Below the pieces are notes generated by a model, which worked only from the letters and a program-made list of their open reading frames with translations, was not told the origin of the DNA and ran no database searches. From assembly GCA_921293015.1 (NCBI GenBank), contig OV121094.1, positions 38,190,054-38,254,053 of the forward strand: a stretch of DNA of 64,000 bases, read 5' to 3'. The DNA is from Phorcus lineatus. Its lineage: Eukaryota > Mollusca > Gastropoda > Trochida > Trochidae. The translations under genes were made by a program, and so were the position numbers. This document shows positions 37,301 through 47,542 of the stretch, piece by piece (the first letter of the stretch is position 1; every line of letters begins with the position of its first letter).

Positions 37301-37346
37301 AAAATTCCGGTAAAATACCGGTATTTACCAGTAAACGGGAACGCTG
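34323..37346 (-). mobile_element. Complete hAT transposon, about 3.0 kb
   Basis: The left end starts CAGTGTTCCCG (34323) and the right end closes CGGGAACGCTG (37346), an inverted repeat with one difference. GTTTC sits immediately outside both ends (34318-34322 and 37347-37351), giving a 5-bp target duplication where most hAT elements make 8 bp. Inside the ends, ACAGCCAGTCC and ACCGGCAG occur in direct orientation near both termini (34346 and 37251), with more CCGGTA copies on the right. The single gene inside has no interruption, and (reading the minus strand) an AATAAA lies near 34561-34566. The element therefore looks recent. Confidence 0.88.
34913..36997 (-). CDS. hAT transposase, intact
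   Basis: The frame opens at 37012 (699 aa), but the second ATG at 36997 (694 aa) has the better start context (A at -3, G at +4), so I choose it. Numbering from the upstream Met: Ser-rich basic leader (about 28-62); BED/TTF-like zinc finger with C83, C86, H110 and H116; RNase-H-like core with D220 (FIGLIIDE), D285 (GFGSDGAS), the CxxH motif C314-H317 in HCIAHR and R379-W380; hAT dimerisation region near the end with PAERGFS carrying the catalytic E643; terminal basic RKKKRKL. Length and layout fit the ZMYM6/KIAA1586-like branch of hAT proteins. All acidic catalytic residues are present, so the enzyme could be active. A host-domesticated gene is unlikely because fitting transposon ends surround it. 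Confidence 0.92.
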   Translation of the reverse strand: MAEKKQTNMLKFFGGGESNDPGPFKKAKTDSPSNSATAETSVSSSKSSTGTKTKSRSFRNEWFAEFKWLRFESEAMFCRICEEACKNNGFTKGCVNMQKSALQEHRESMSHRDAVFILTNKKAMNVHVAAAKEKDDDALTCMMRTVLFMAKQNIPSDKFVPLVQLQKKNGCKNLSGVVYTHGDSVEEMENALAEATIETLKERISKSKFIGLIIDETVNVTVEKKLIIFIRIENGGKCETVFLGNYTVHGGTAEIITDKIREVMAEWNIPLEKITGFGSDGASVMTGVRSGVGVRLRDSNCQYLVHVHCIAHRVALASQDAARLSKCVAEYRTTLNDVYKLYQYSATRYDRLKELSKVLDDTEFSSLKQPCTVRWLSLGRAVKSTKLNLPALIIELEEEAAQRNNTAAKGLVKKLKTYAFFSMTYTLSDVLPYMEKLVTIFQRDQLNLAMIQPMVQSTITCLNGLLTQFGENEVYLSDNISEGEFRGIKLTYADPGSVAAAKKKRDGFITDLIDSLNKRFPEDSLTVLHSLDKVLNPFTYPKTPEEMNAHARESLDVILDHFSPVIGQADNDVRASLIDRDRTRRDFQQMKQAMSGFGASSFDQACQILINEYQDIFPDFATLAAVAITIPVSSVPAERGFSVQNRIHTAARNRLSHNRINNLMLLNMHSNDTEESQFNFQTAIKMFRKKKRKL

Positions 37347-37354
37347 GTTTCATA

Positions 37355-37640
37355 CGTGGCTCGCTGGATGGGTGGGTTACCCGATGATTGCTATATTAAC
37401 TGAGAGTTCTATGGTAATTTTCTGCCCCACAATGAGGCACGAGTTGATAAACTTGTGGTGTCTCCTTAGGCAAGAGACTTTATTCAAAATGTGCCTCTGT
37501 TCACCCAGCTGTACTAATTGGGTACCTGGTGTAGATTGTGATGGAGGTGACCTTTAAGCGCTGTAACCGGCAGCTTGGGTTAGACCAGGGTAATAACGCA
37601 GGGAGCGCCTGTTGTTGTGGCATCGATCTGTACAGGGGTA
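37355..37640 (+). repeat. SINE-like repeat abutting the hAT right end
   Basis: A GC-richer block contains CCTTAGGCAAGAGACTTTAT, CCTCTGTTCACCCAGCTGTA and TTGGGTACCTGGT, followed by GGAGGTGACC and AGCGCTGTAACCGG. From memory this resembles the conserved central domain shared by widespread metazoan SINEs (Nin-DC type). The upstream part GGCTCGCTGGATGGGTGGGTT could be a degraded tRNA-like head, but boxes A and B are not certain. It starts only a few bases beyond the hAT target duplication. Confidence 0.5.
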
Positions 37641-40270
37641 ACAATCTTAACACAATCTGAAATCATGTTTTACTTTCTCTAAAGATTTAAATTCAGTATG
37701 TTGTTTAACAATAGATTGCTGGTATAAGATAGCTATTCAGTCATCCACTTTTTAAATACACACGACTTCCCTGTCTTCTTAAGTAACTCACCCGGAATAA
37801 TTTTTTATTTACTCTTTACACACCGCAAAGGTAAAATTGCCATCATTGCCTTAAAAAATGTTAAATATGTTGTTAATGTCGCGTCTGAATTTATAATAAG
37901 AACATGTCCCAAGTCAAACAAGCAACATATGATAAAATATGTTCATCAAATGCCTTTGTCAACACAGCAGTTTGTTAAAATCTTGTTTACATGAATCCGA
38001 ATGGAAAATATTTATCCAGAAGATGGTAATCAATGGCGCAGTAGAATGACTGCAAAGTCAAATGTATAAACCAGGAAGCTCAAGATACGTCTTTGCATGA
38101 GAGGATTGAAATACGTATCTTTATTAATGTAAACATGGCTTTCTGCAAAAGAAACCGCAAATCATGCGCTAACGTATGTAGATGTATCTCAATGCAACTC
38201 AAGGCCAAATCAAGCTGAAATTCAATATTGAAAGGCTTGCACGACCATTCCTCATAACATTTCATTGGCTTTCTCCTACTATGACAATTAATTTGAGAAA
38301 AATTATGGAATCAATTATCAGATACAATATTGTGAGTAAATAAACAACAAAGCCTGGGATACTGATTGACTCATAAATTATTATTTATTTAAAGTGCGCT
38401 GACGGTAAAACAAGACATGTTGCCCTTACTGATATTGAGTAACTTATTCGTATTACTAATGATTTCATGTGTCGCTTATCTTCCCTGACTGTCTCTTTAG
38501 AATTCTCTCATATAAATAACAAATGCTACTTCGAATCAACAACTCATTGGCTTAAATTAAGACGATAGTTGTCGCATTTTATTCTTCTAGCAGAATCTGC
38601 TTGAGCCACAGAAGGTGATCAATTTAAACGACAGGTTAGCATAAAAAGGTTTGGCATACCTATATTCGTCTACAATGTACTAAACTATAAATTGTTGCAC
38701 TAATATCATTAATGTTCCTTTAGGGGATTGGCCACCATTTGAAGTGTGATCAAATGTAAAAAAAAATTAACCATTCGATAGGATCACAACTTTTCAGAAT
38801 TGGCTCAACTATATAGAGAAAAATAAGAAAAGAAAGAAAAGAAAAAAAAGTGTAAAAATATCCAGCTGGTTCATTAGAGAATTTTAAATTTTTTCTTCAA
38901 CCGAAGTGATTTCAATTGGCATTTTATATTTTACTTTGGTCACAAATAAAATCAAGGTTTGAATTAGAGAAATATTTCAAAGTAAAGGTTAACTTTATTT
39001 AAAGCAGTCTCATTAACTTTGACCTTTATCATTTCTCTAAATTTGGAGAGTAAGTTTTGAAGACACTCTGATATCAGCAGGTAAAATGTATTTTAAATGC
39101 ATTAGTGTCCATTTCGACCATTTGCTCTGCAATGTTTTGCCTACGTGCATTAGTTTTCTCGCTGACAGAGACTGTAATCGCACATGAACATGTATCAGCT
39201 GTAAACAGCAATATGCAATAATAATAAGACGACTTTTGTCAACTCTTTATACATGTTAAAAGACTCCGGTAGCCCTCCCATGAAGCCATTCAGTGGCCTG
39301 TTTAATCTAATACAAAGAGGGAACGAGGTTTAAACACTTTTTATGGTTGAATTAGTTGCAATATGATAAAACAAGATCATGGCCGCAAGGCAGTCATTAA
39401 GAAAAGGAAATAGCCTTATTAATGAATTTTGTCATGTATCACTGAATCACTTATATACGAAATCAGTTTTCAAATTTATGACTATCATAAAGAAAGCTGT
39501 AAAAGGAAAACGTCACTCGGTGCTATGTTTACGAGACATATTTCACAAGAACCAATGCATTTGAATACATTTGAATTTGTATTACGGAATTGTAAACAGT
39601 AAATCGTCATCATACATTTTGTTATGAGTAATGAAATCATGATTATCTTTGAAACTATAATTTTAGTGGAACTCCTGTCAATGATCTATGATAAATTTGT
39701 AGAAAAGGCTACAATCATTTTTCCTAAAATCGTACACACGACATAAAAAATTGCATTAATCATAATCAGTGATTGAATGGAAATTCCTTAATAGAATATC
39801 CAAAGATCAAATTTGGACCACTTGTTAACTATCAAAACATTACAAAATCAAAATAATTCTGTTTTATGTCAAGCAGAACTGTTTTCTTCTGTAGTTTTAA
39901 TATCTCATTTGTTTTGCATTGCACCACAACTGGATTTGACACTAATGACCTTGTCGTTTCACTGTTTAGATGAGGTTAAATGCTCTTTCCACTATCATTG
40001 GTTTAGATGGATCATTGACTGCAATATGTCTGTGTAAAAAGGCAAACAATTTGCAAACAAAAACATAGTTGTTGTTTCCCTAAGGAGGGTAACATACTGT
40101 TTGTTAAATAGAATAAGACTACTGACATTTAACCTTCGTGGAACCAGCAATGGTAAATGGACATGTTGTTCTTATCTATTTTGCTTATATTTTAATGATG
40201 TCACAAAATAACAATATCGCATGTTCAAAATGGAACTGCGTCCACATTCTGAACGCAGTAGTCCTTGTTT
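37641..40270. other. AT-rich stretch without recognisable gene
   Basis: Frames do not exceed 74 codons and none matches a family. Nothing else was seen. Confidence 0.45.
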
Positions 40271-40632
40271 ATTACCTACGAGGGCAATCATATCGGGGTT
40301 CATATTTTTCATACGATGCCCTAGGGCAACATATCACTTTTTCATTGTGACGTCACGTAAAAAACAATGCTTTGACGTTACAGTTCGCCTATGACGTTGT
40401 GTTCCAAATGCGCCTTTGCCTATGCTTGGATGTTGATTTTGATTAGTTTCTTTGATTTCTCGACTTCGGTAATAAACAGAATATCATATTCGTGTCCATG
40501 ACATACTATGTTTACGACACTCGTGCCTTAATATCAGCATATCCCTCGCTCTCGCTCGGGAAATACTAATATTAAGCACTCGTGTCGTAAACATAGTATG
40601 TCATGGACACTCATATAATATCCTCTATTTAT
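40271..40632 (+). repeat. CRE-palindrome/hairpin repeat, family A copy 2 (most complete)
   Basis: Opens ATTACCTACGAGGGCAATCA, with GAGGGCAATC...GATGCCCTAGGG as a small fold-back, then TGACGTCA at 40348-40355, GACGTTGTGTTCCAAATGCG, TTTCTCGACTTCGG and TAATAAACAGAA. It ends in a long hairpin: arm 1 at 40471-40535 pairs with arm 2 at 40568-40632, including an almost perfect inner part (GACATACTATGTTTACGACA with TGTCGTAAACATAGTATGTC). The loop reads CCCTCGCTCTCGCTCGGG. There is no coding capacity. Confidence 0.85.
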
Positions 40633-43600
40633 GCTTGCGTCACTTTCAAGATAACAAAAACTAAATGTGCGAATGTATTCTACTTCCCACGCACTGTGGT
40701 GTCCTCTTAAGTATGACTAACTGAACCGCTTTAATCTGATTCATGTGATAAACTAATCTTGATGTTATAGACGCAATATATTCCTAAGTCAATAAGCTAA
40801 TTTCTAGGATACAATTTCTTCTCGTTATTTTTTTTTTAATTTCCTACCTTATCACAACTGAGATTTTCACCTTACTCAAGAAAAGACTAAATGTTGCTTA
40901 ATCAGTTACAAGCCATATGATCGTTACAAACATTTTTAACCTTCAACGTTTAGTAAGAATATTAATCATTTATCAAAGTTTAGTGGTCACTATATGTCCA
41001 TTGAGCAATCGAATAGCTCCGATTTCACTTGTCTAAGATCTCTTCTTACTTATATCAATAAAGCAATATCGACCGATAGCAAATGTTGTCAGTGTAAGTG
41101 TATATAAGTCTTAAATACTATTCTTTTGGCTGTTTAGGGTGCTTGTTCAGTATCATCAAAAATTTATGTATTTTGAAAACAAAATTTTAACTTAATTCAG
41201 GGAATGTAGCAATTCTTCTTCGTGGCAGATTTTATACATTTTTAGAAGTTATTCACATTTTTGTTTGACCTTGATATTTTGTGGCCTTTAATCCATAGTT
41301 GTAAGGAACGTCATCAATTATAAGCAGTTGATTTACCTCTAGGTCAAGTGACTTTGCACAAATTTACTTGAATCACAAGTTAATAAACACAAATAGGAAT
41401 TAGTAATTTACATTGCGATCTTTACAGTCAATATTCATGTAAAAAAGTGTCTTTACTCTAGGTTCAAAAGTGAAAACTTTCAATTGCAAATGAGATTAAA
41501 ATCACCGGTGTTAGAATGTATTTTGGCGAAGATGCAATATTGACCTCAGAAAACAGACTCCCAGAATCCTTTCGTAACTATCTTCACTGCACTGCCGTAA
41601 TTACCAATTAACTCTAGAAGCTTGCTATTGCTTAATCTAATTTAGTTTAGAATAACTCTAATAATACCTGCGGCGTCTTATTAACAACGTTGATGAGCAT
41701 CTGCAATTTGATTACTTAAGCAAAGACACGGAACCGAAACAGATATATCATTATCACTAATTTCTTTTGTTTGTAATCCTGATCTGTTCTCAATTTTTAT
41801 TGTTTTTCGACTTTCTTTTTACTTTCATTGAATCTAAAACATCTTATTAAGCTAAACTTGTTAATAAAATGTCGACAAACTTTACAAAATAGTTTTATAC
41901 TATTTTGAATAATGTTTAGACATTATGAGACAAATAATTGGGTAGTTCAAACCTTGCATGATGATCATTTTGAATTCAGAGTAGGTAGAATAGTTGAATA
42001 CAATCAACAAGCAATTTGAGCAAACGTTTTGTCACTTTATCAACATACATCTATCTCAATGAGCCTTTTTTCTAATATCAAAATTTTCCTAATACTACTG
42101 ACAATGTTAAAAGTATCCACGCCATACATTTTCTGTAAAGATCCATATCCATGACACACTTATGTTAATGGCAAACATTATCGACATTGTAGAAATACCT
42201 GGCTATATCTTTAAACCGTATCGCTATCACCACTTGACCTATCCACTCAATTATCCGAATAATCATAAATCAACGGTCAGGAAAATGTCATTATGCTATT
42301 AGAGTAGTTATGTTAAATTCATATATGGATTAAAAACTGGCACCTAAAACCAAAATTACTGATTTAAGCACCCGACATACTTATTCATTTCTGAATGTCA
42401 ATCTTTTGAAGATTTCTTCAATCAAAAAAGACAAGGGTAAAATAACGATATGAAATTTAAAAAATTCATGTTACATCATACAAAAACGACCCCCTGAACA
42501 CTGGAAATCCAAAAACATGTTTTGTTTGCTAAAGATACTTATCCAATTGCTTTATTGGAGATTTTAACTTTGTCACCACAATGACAATTATCTGCGGTAG
42601 ACATTTTCTTTTTCAATATACGCCATCGAAACTTTAGAATACCTGACAATTGCAAGTTCCTTTGATAAGTTCTGCATATCTACTCACTGGGGTGCACAAC
42701 TCAATCAAATGCTTAATCATAACTTTTTCTTGAAATCGAGGTGAATTGTAAAGGTGATAATAATAAGTACAACGTCTAGACATGCAATTCTTTATGAAAT
42801 GGGACGACAGGCGCTGGGGAACCAATGATAACATTATGTTATCCACCAACTAAGTGTTGTCGCTCTTCCTTTTGTCATGCATGTGATCAAATCTGGTGAA
42901 CTTTTGATTTGTCTTTTTCTGTTATATTATGTTTCTTGGTCATAATAGTATTTTTTTTAATTCGATAAGAAATAAAGCAAATGATTAAGCACAATTATTT
43001 TGGAATACAGATGTGTTGGTTAATGCAAGAAAAACTCGAAAATTTAAGAACATCAAGGAATTGCATATCCATTACAAAGTAGTTATGAGAAGAAAGTATG
43101 GTAATTACATATGATTATTCTGTCGTTGACCCTATTTGATTAAGTTTTAATGACTTTAAAACATTACTAACTTTAAGCCCTTTTGGGTATTTTAGTCCCA
43201 AAATGTAAGCAAAAAAGGTGCTAATGAATTATTAACCGTTATTAAATCATTATGTAACAAAAAACTAGAACATGTTGTGTTAAACCACAATGTTATTAAA
43301 GATGAGGAAGTCATGTTATTTAATCTTATCTTACTGCAATGATGACTTTGATGGTTGTATTTCCAATTCTACAATACTCTTTTATTTAAGTTTTTAGAAT
43401 ACTCAATGGAAAATTGTAACCCTGTTGCTAAATGTCGTGCTTCAATTAATGGAATTCTGGTAAGTAAATGGAAACTTTGAGGAACCATATCTACTGACAT
43501 AGTATAACGAAATTAATTAGAGATAAAAAGTTATCACAGTCAATTATGTCCCCAAAATATACTTTTACTTTTTGTTTTTAAGATGTAGATTAAGGCATTG

Positions 43601-45538
43601 TGCGTGGTGCTTGTGAGGAATCAGTTATAAATTTATTGAAAGAAGGAGATCGATTTTACGGTACATTACTTTAACAAAAAATATAATCATGAAAATTAAA
43701 TGGAAGAGAAGGTTCCTCATCATCTACCGGATACCCATTTTTGAAAATAAGTTCATAAGGTACTATATTGATTACTACATGTTATCTGATCCCCAAATAT
43801 GACTCTGACCAATAAAAATATAGCTTTATCTCAAAAGTGATTTCTTGTGAAATGTAAGTCATGCTGAACGTTCTAAGATAAAAGACATCTTCATCAAAAG
43901 ACATACTTACATACAGCATCTGTCGGGATGTCATAAAAAACGTCTTCCATTTTCTGACCGCACTTATTTATCGTAAGTAGAAAAATGCAATTTTCAAAAC
44001 CATTACTTAAATTTGATAAGCGAGGAACAAAAAATTTGATCTATGATTTTCTGAAAACATTTTGTATCAAATCATAAAATGAGATAGGATGAGTTGATTG
44101 TTTTACGAAACCATATGGAAGTATTCATTGGTTATTGAGATTATGGCGATAAATAAAAAAGATGTGCTCAAACGCATGGATCCAACTGCATAGTTTAAAC
44201 GTCAGGACAAAAACTATTCATGCCAATAACCAAATGAATGACATTGTTTTCAATGAGTTAAATACAATCAATGGTCAATCACCATATGACCGTGTCACTG
44301 TTAAAATTCACAAAAATCCTGTGAAAACTAGAATCTTTGCATCCACACGTAGGTCAGTATATTACAATTCTGCTCAATGTCTTGCCAGCCTCCTATCCCA
44401 GTTTGGAAGGAAGGTAAATCTTTCATCAGAGACTCAAATACAATAAGACTTAGATCATCTCAAAAGAACTAAAAAAAATGTTGATGATGCATTGCTTATA
44501 TGAATGACTGAGCATTGAAAATGATATGTTATCAAGGTAATGGACATATGTAATCGTCAGATAAATGGCAAGTGAATGACATCTTTTGGCATCCGTGTAC
44601 GTTTGATAACAAAAATAACAACAACTTGTGATTTCATTAAATTCAATTACGTTACTTTCTATGGTTTTATGTCGTATCATTACGTGTCTTTGTAACGGAA
44701 TCAGCAAAACAGTCTTCAGGTAAAAGGAAATCTAAAGAATTAAAACATTTTGTTTGTATGGTAAATTTACTTTATTCCCTAAAAACGGATACAGTCACTA
44801 AATTGTCAATTGACCAATTCAGCTGCATATCACCGTTTTATAATACCAGTATATGGTTTGTAAGGGAAAAGGGTATTTATGTGTGGGTTTTGATTTATGT
44901 GATACATAATATTGGTATTTGTATTAGAAAGTGACAGATTAGTAAGCAATGCAAAACCAATTTCTGTAACTCAAAGGGAAGCGTGTTATCAAAGTGATAC
45001 AGTAGGTCAATAGATGTTTAAAAGGACCAACGGCCATATAATTCACAAACGAGATTATTAGTTTCATTTAGTATGTCATAGAGAACTTAAACATTTCAAA
45101 CGTTTGTATGAGGCAATAAAAACTCAAGAATCAATCATATTTCGACTGACTTTTAAGAGAAGTTCCATTTATTACCTTACTAAATATTGGTGAAATAGAT
45201 AATAAAATGAGAAGAGTTGATTCATTACATAGACCTTTTATTTCATAAGCCAGTGGAAAAGCTATTTTATCTTCGAACCTAATGGCAGAAACCACAAAAT
45301 TTTGACTTAGTATGTTCTTATTTGGAACAGAGATTGTTATCATAAAAGAAGTAGAATTGACTTTTCCATTTAGTAACCAATTTGACTGGGCTTTTGATAA
45401 AGAAAAAATCACTGATACTTAATTCATGCTATCACATAGCGGCCACATGTAAATAAATCAAACTCCACTCGTTGTAAAAATATAAATGCAATGATATTGC
45501 TTTTATCAAATTATTCTGAGCTAGATATCAATTGCAGG
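40633..45538. other. AT-rich stretch without recognisable gene
   Basis: Several 70-94-codon frames occur (for example 44162-44446 plus and 45131-45412 minus), none with a recognisable domain. No repeat edges were found. Confidence 0.45.
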
Positions 45539-45540
45539 TA

Positions 45541-45883
45541 CCGTATTCGACGTGATAAGCGCCCGGGGCGCTTAAAACATTCGTAAAAGGGGGCGCTTAT
45601 TAAAACGATAAAAATTGTCCTCAAGTTTAGTCTTGAAAGTGTTTTCTTACGTTACACATGTCTTTGAAATATGGTTTTGTACTTTTATAATTTTGATGGT
45701 GGCTGGGGGTCTAAAAATCCTCTGTATTCTTCACTAAGAGACTTATGGCAAGACTGAAATGAATCGGCATGCAAGGTAATCACTGTTGAGAGGTGGGCGC
45801 TAAATCAGGACGCATATTGTTCAGTCAAAAACGTGGTTTGTGGGCGCTTATAGGGGAGTGGGCGGTTATTAAGTCGAATACGG
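45541..45883. mobile_element. 343-bp MITE with TA target site
   Basis: The left end reads CCGTATTCGACGTGATAAGC and the right end GGTTATTAAGTCGAATACGG, inverted repeats with a few differences, bordered by TA at 45539-45540 and 45884-45885. The body repeats GGGCGCTTA motifs on both sides. The TA duplication suggests a mariner-type non-autonomous family. No coding capacity. Confidence 0.8.
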
Positions 45884-45889
45884 TAATTA

Positions 45890-46690
45890 CAATTGTAGGT
45901 GTGCCTATTTATGAAATGGACAATTTGAGAATCGACTCCTATACCATCTCGGTTTGACATAAAGGCGAGCTCTGAGCCCTTCACAATCACGAATCGATGC
46001 CTATACTCCCTCAGTTTCACATATAGGCGAGCTGTGATCTCTTCACAATCTGGGAATCGATTCCTAGTGTCCCTTAGTTTGATACATAGGCGAGCTGTGA
46101 GCTCTTAATGAAATGAGAATCGATCCAAGTACTCCCAAAGTTTGGCATATAGGCGAGCTGAGAACCCTTCACAATCTACAAATCGATCCCTACTCTCCCA
46201 CAGTTTGACATAAAGGCGAGCTGTGAGCCCTTAACAGTCTGAGAATCGGCCCCTATACTCCATTGGTTTGACATAAAGGCGAGCTGTGAGCCTTCACAAT
46301 CTTGGAATTGACCCCTATACCATCTAAGCTTTACATACTGACGATGAGTGAGCCCTTCACAATCTATGAATCGTTCCCTTTAGTCCCTCAATTTGACATA
46401 AGGCGAGCTATGAACCTGTCACAATATACGACTCGACAACTATTCTCCATCATTTGGATGCACACACAAATAAAACCTAAATAAGCTAGACAATTCTCTT
46501 TGTATAATGCAAAATATGCTACAAACAAGCAAATTCCCAGATTGTGACCATTCCCATATTGTTCAGGTCTCACAATCTGCAGATTGTTTAAACAATCTAA
46601 GAATGAACAAAATTCCTAGATTGTTCGAACAATCTGCAGATAGTGAGCGAACAATCTGCAGATTGTGAACATTCCCAGATTGCACGGAAC
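45890..46690 (+). mobile_element. ~62-bp-unit element, copy 2, one-sided
   Basis: Nine tandem units at 45925-46450, marked by GAATCGA-type blocks at about 45931, 45991, 46053, 46116, 46177, 46240, 46301, 46366 and 46428, carry ACATAAAGGCGAGCTGTGAG and CCCTTCACAATCT in each. The tail (46450-46690) matches the right end of the copy at 6334-7435 and holds several perfect palindromes, AGATTGTTTAAACAATCT, AGATTGTTCGAACAATCT and CAATCTGCAGATTG, ending ATTCCCAGATTGCACGGAAC. The inverted left half present in copy 1 is missing; its place is taken by the TA-flanked MITE. Confidence 0.75.
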
Positions 46691-47288
46691 AGAACCACCC
46701 GAAGACTATACATATACAAGTGGATATTCTAAGTAACTACAGATAGAATATTATATTAATTACCAAATGATATACATTACCCACACATAGGATACACAGG
46801 TTGATATAATTATGATTTATTAAGTTATAAGATCGTTCATTGCATTATCAAACTGCAGTGTAAAATATTTATGTTCAAAGCTCTAGTTTTTCTGTTTACA
46901 GACATTCATGTTTTAAATTTAACTTGTCACTTGCTTGCATTTCAGTGTCAAGTGATCACCAGTTCAGAAATGACATAAACTGATAGAAAGAATCCCTTTC
47001 CGATCTCTCATCACCTGTTGGAATTGATGTGTCATTTCTGATGTCAAAATTCCTCATGATAATCTGACGCTTGATTCACCACAATTGTCAGTTCAATTTG
47101 ATTGCAGTTAAATATCTCCCCAATTCTTACCTTCGTTTACTTAACTGACAGATTGATTTGACTTTTGTGGTAATATTATATTTTCGTAAATGTTTAAGGA
47201 GCGACAAAACAAAACGCAGACAGAAAATTAACGTAGTCGCGCAGTCGTAACTGTACTCCCATCTGTATAACGCATAAAAAATGTAACG
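46691..47288. other. AT-rich stretch, nothing recognised
   Basis: No open frame of note and no repeat edge before the TTAA at 47289-47292 that borders the Kolobok element. Confidence 0.5.
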
Positions 47289-47542
47289 TTAAAGGAGCAG
47301 TCCAGCATATTTTGCGCTTTTTATCTGGACGGTTTTCATCAAAACGACTATCATGTATTTATTCATTTATGATATCAAGGCATATACACGAAATTTGAAA
47401 CAAAACTGTCGATTAGTATTTGAGAAAATGGCCATCAAAAAGCGTCTCCTTAATTATGGAAACGTTTCCATAAATATGGCGGCTAAACCGGAAATGCGTG
47501 ACTCGCGTGTACACGACCTCCAGTTTAAATACGCTTTGCAAC

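Noticed and set aside
45925-46450. CRISPR-like array
   Set aside because: Units are contiguous degenerate repeats without unique spacers, in a eukaryotic context.
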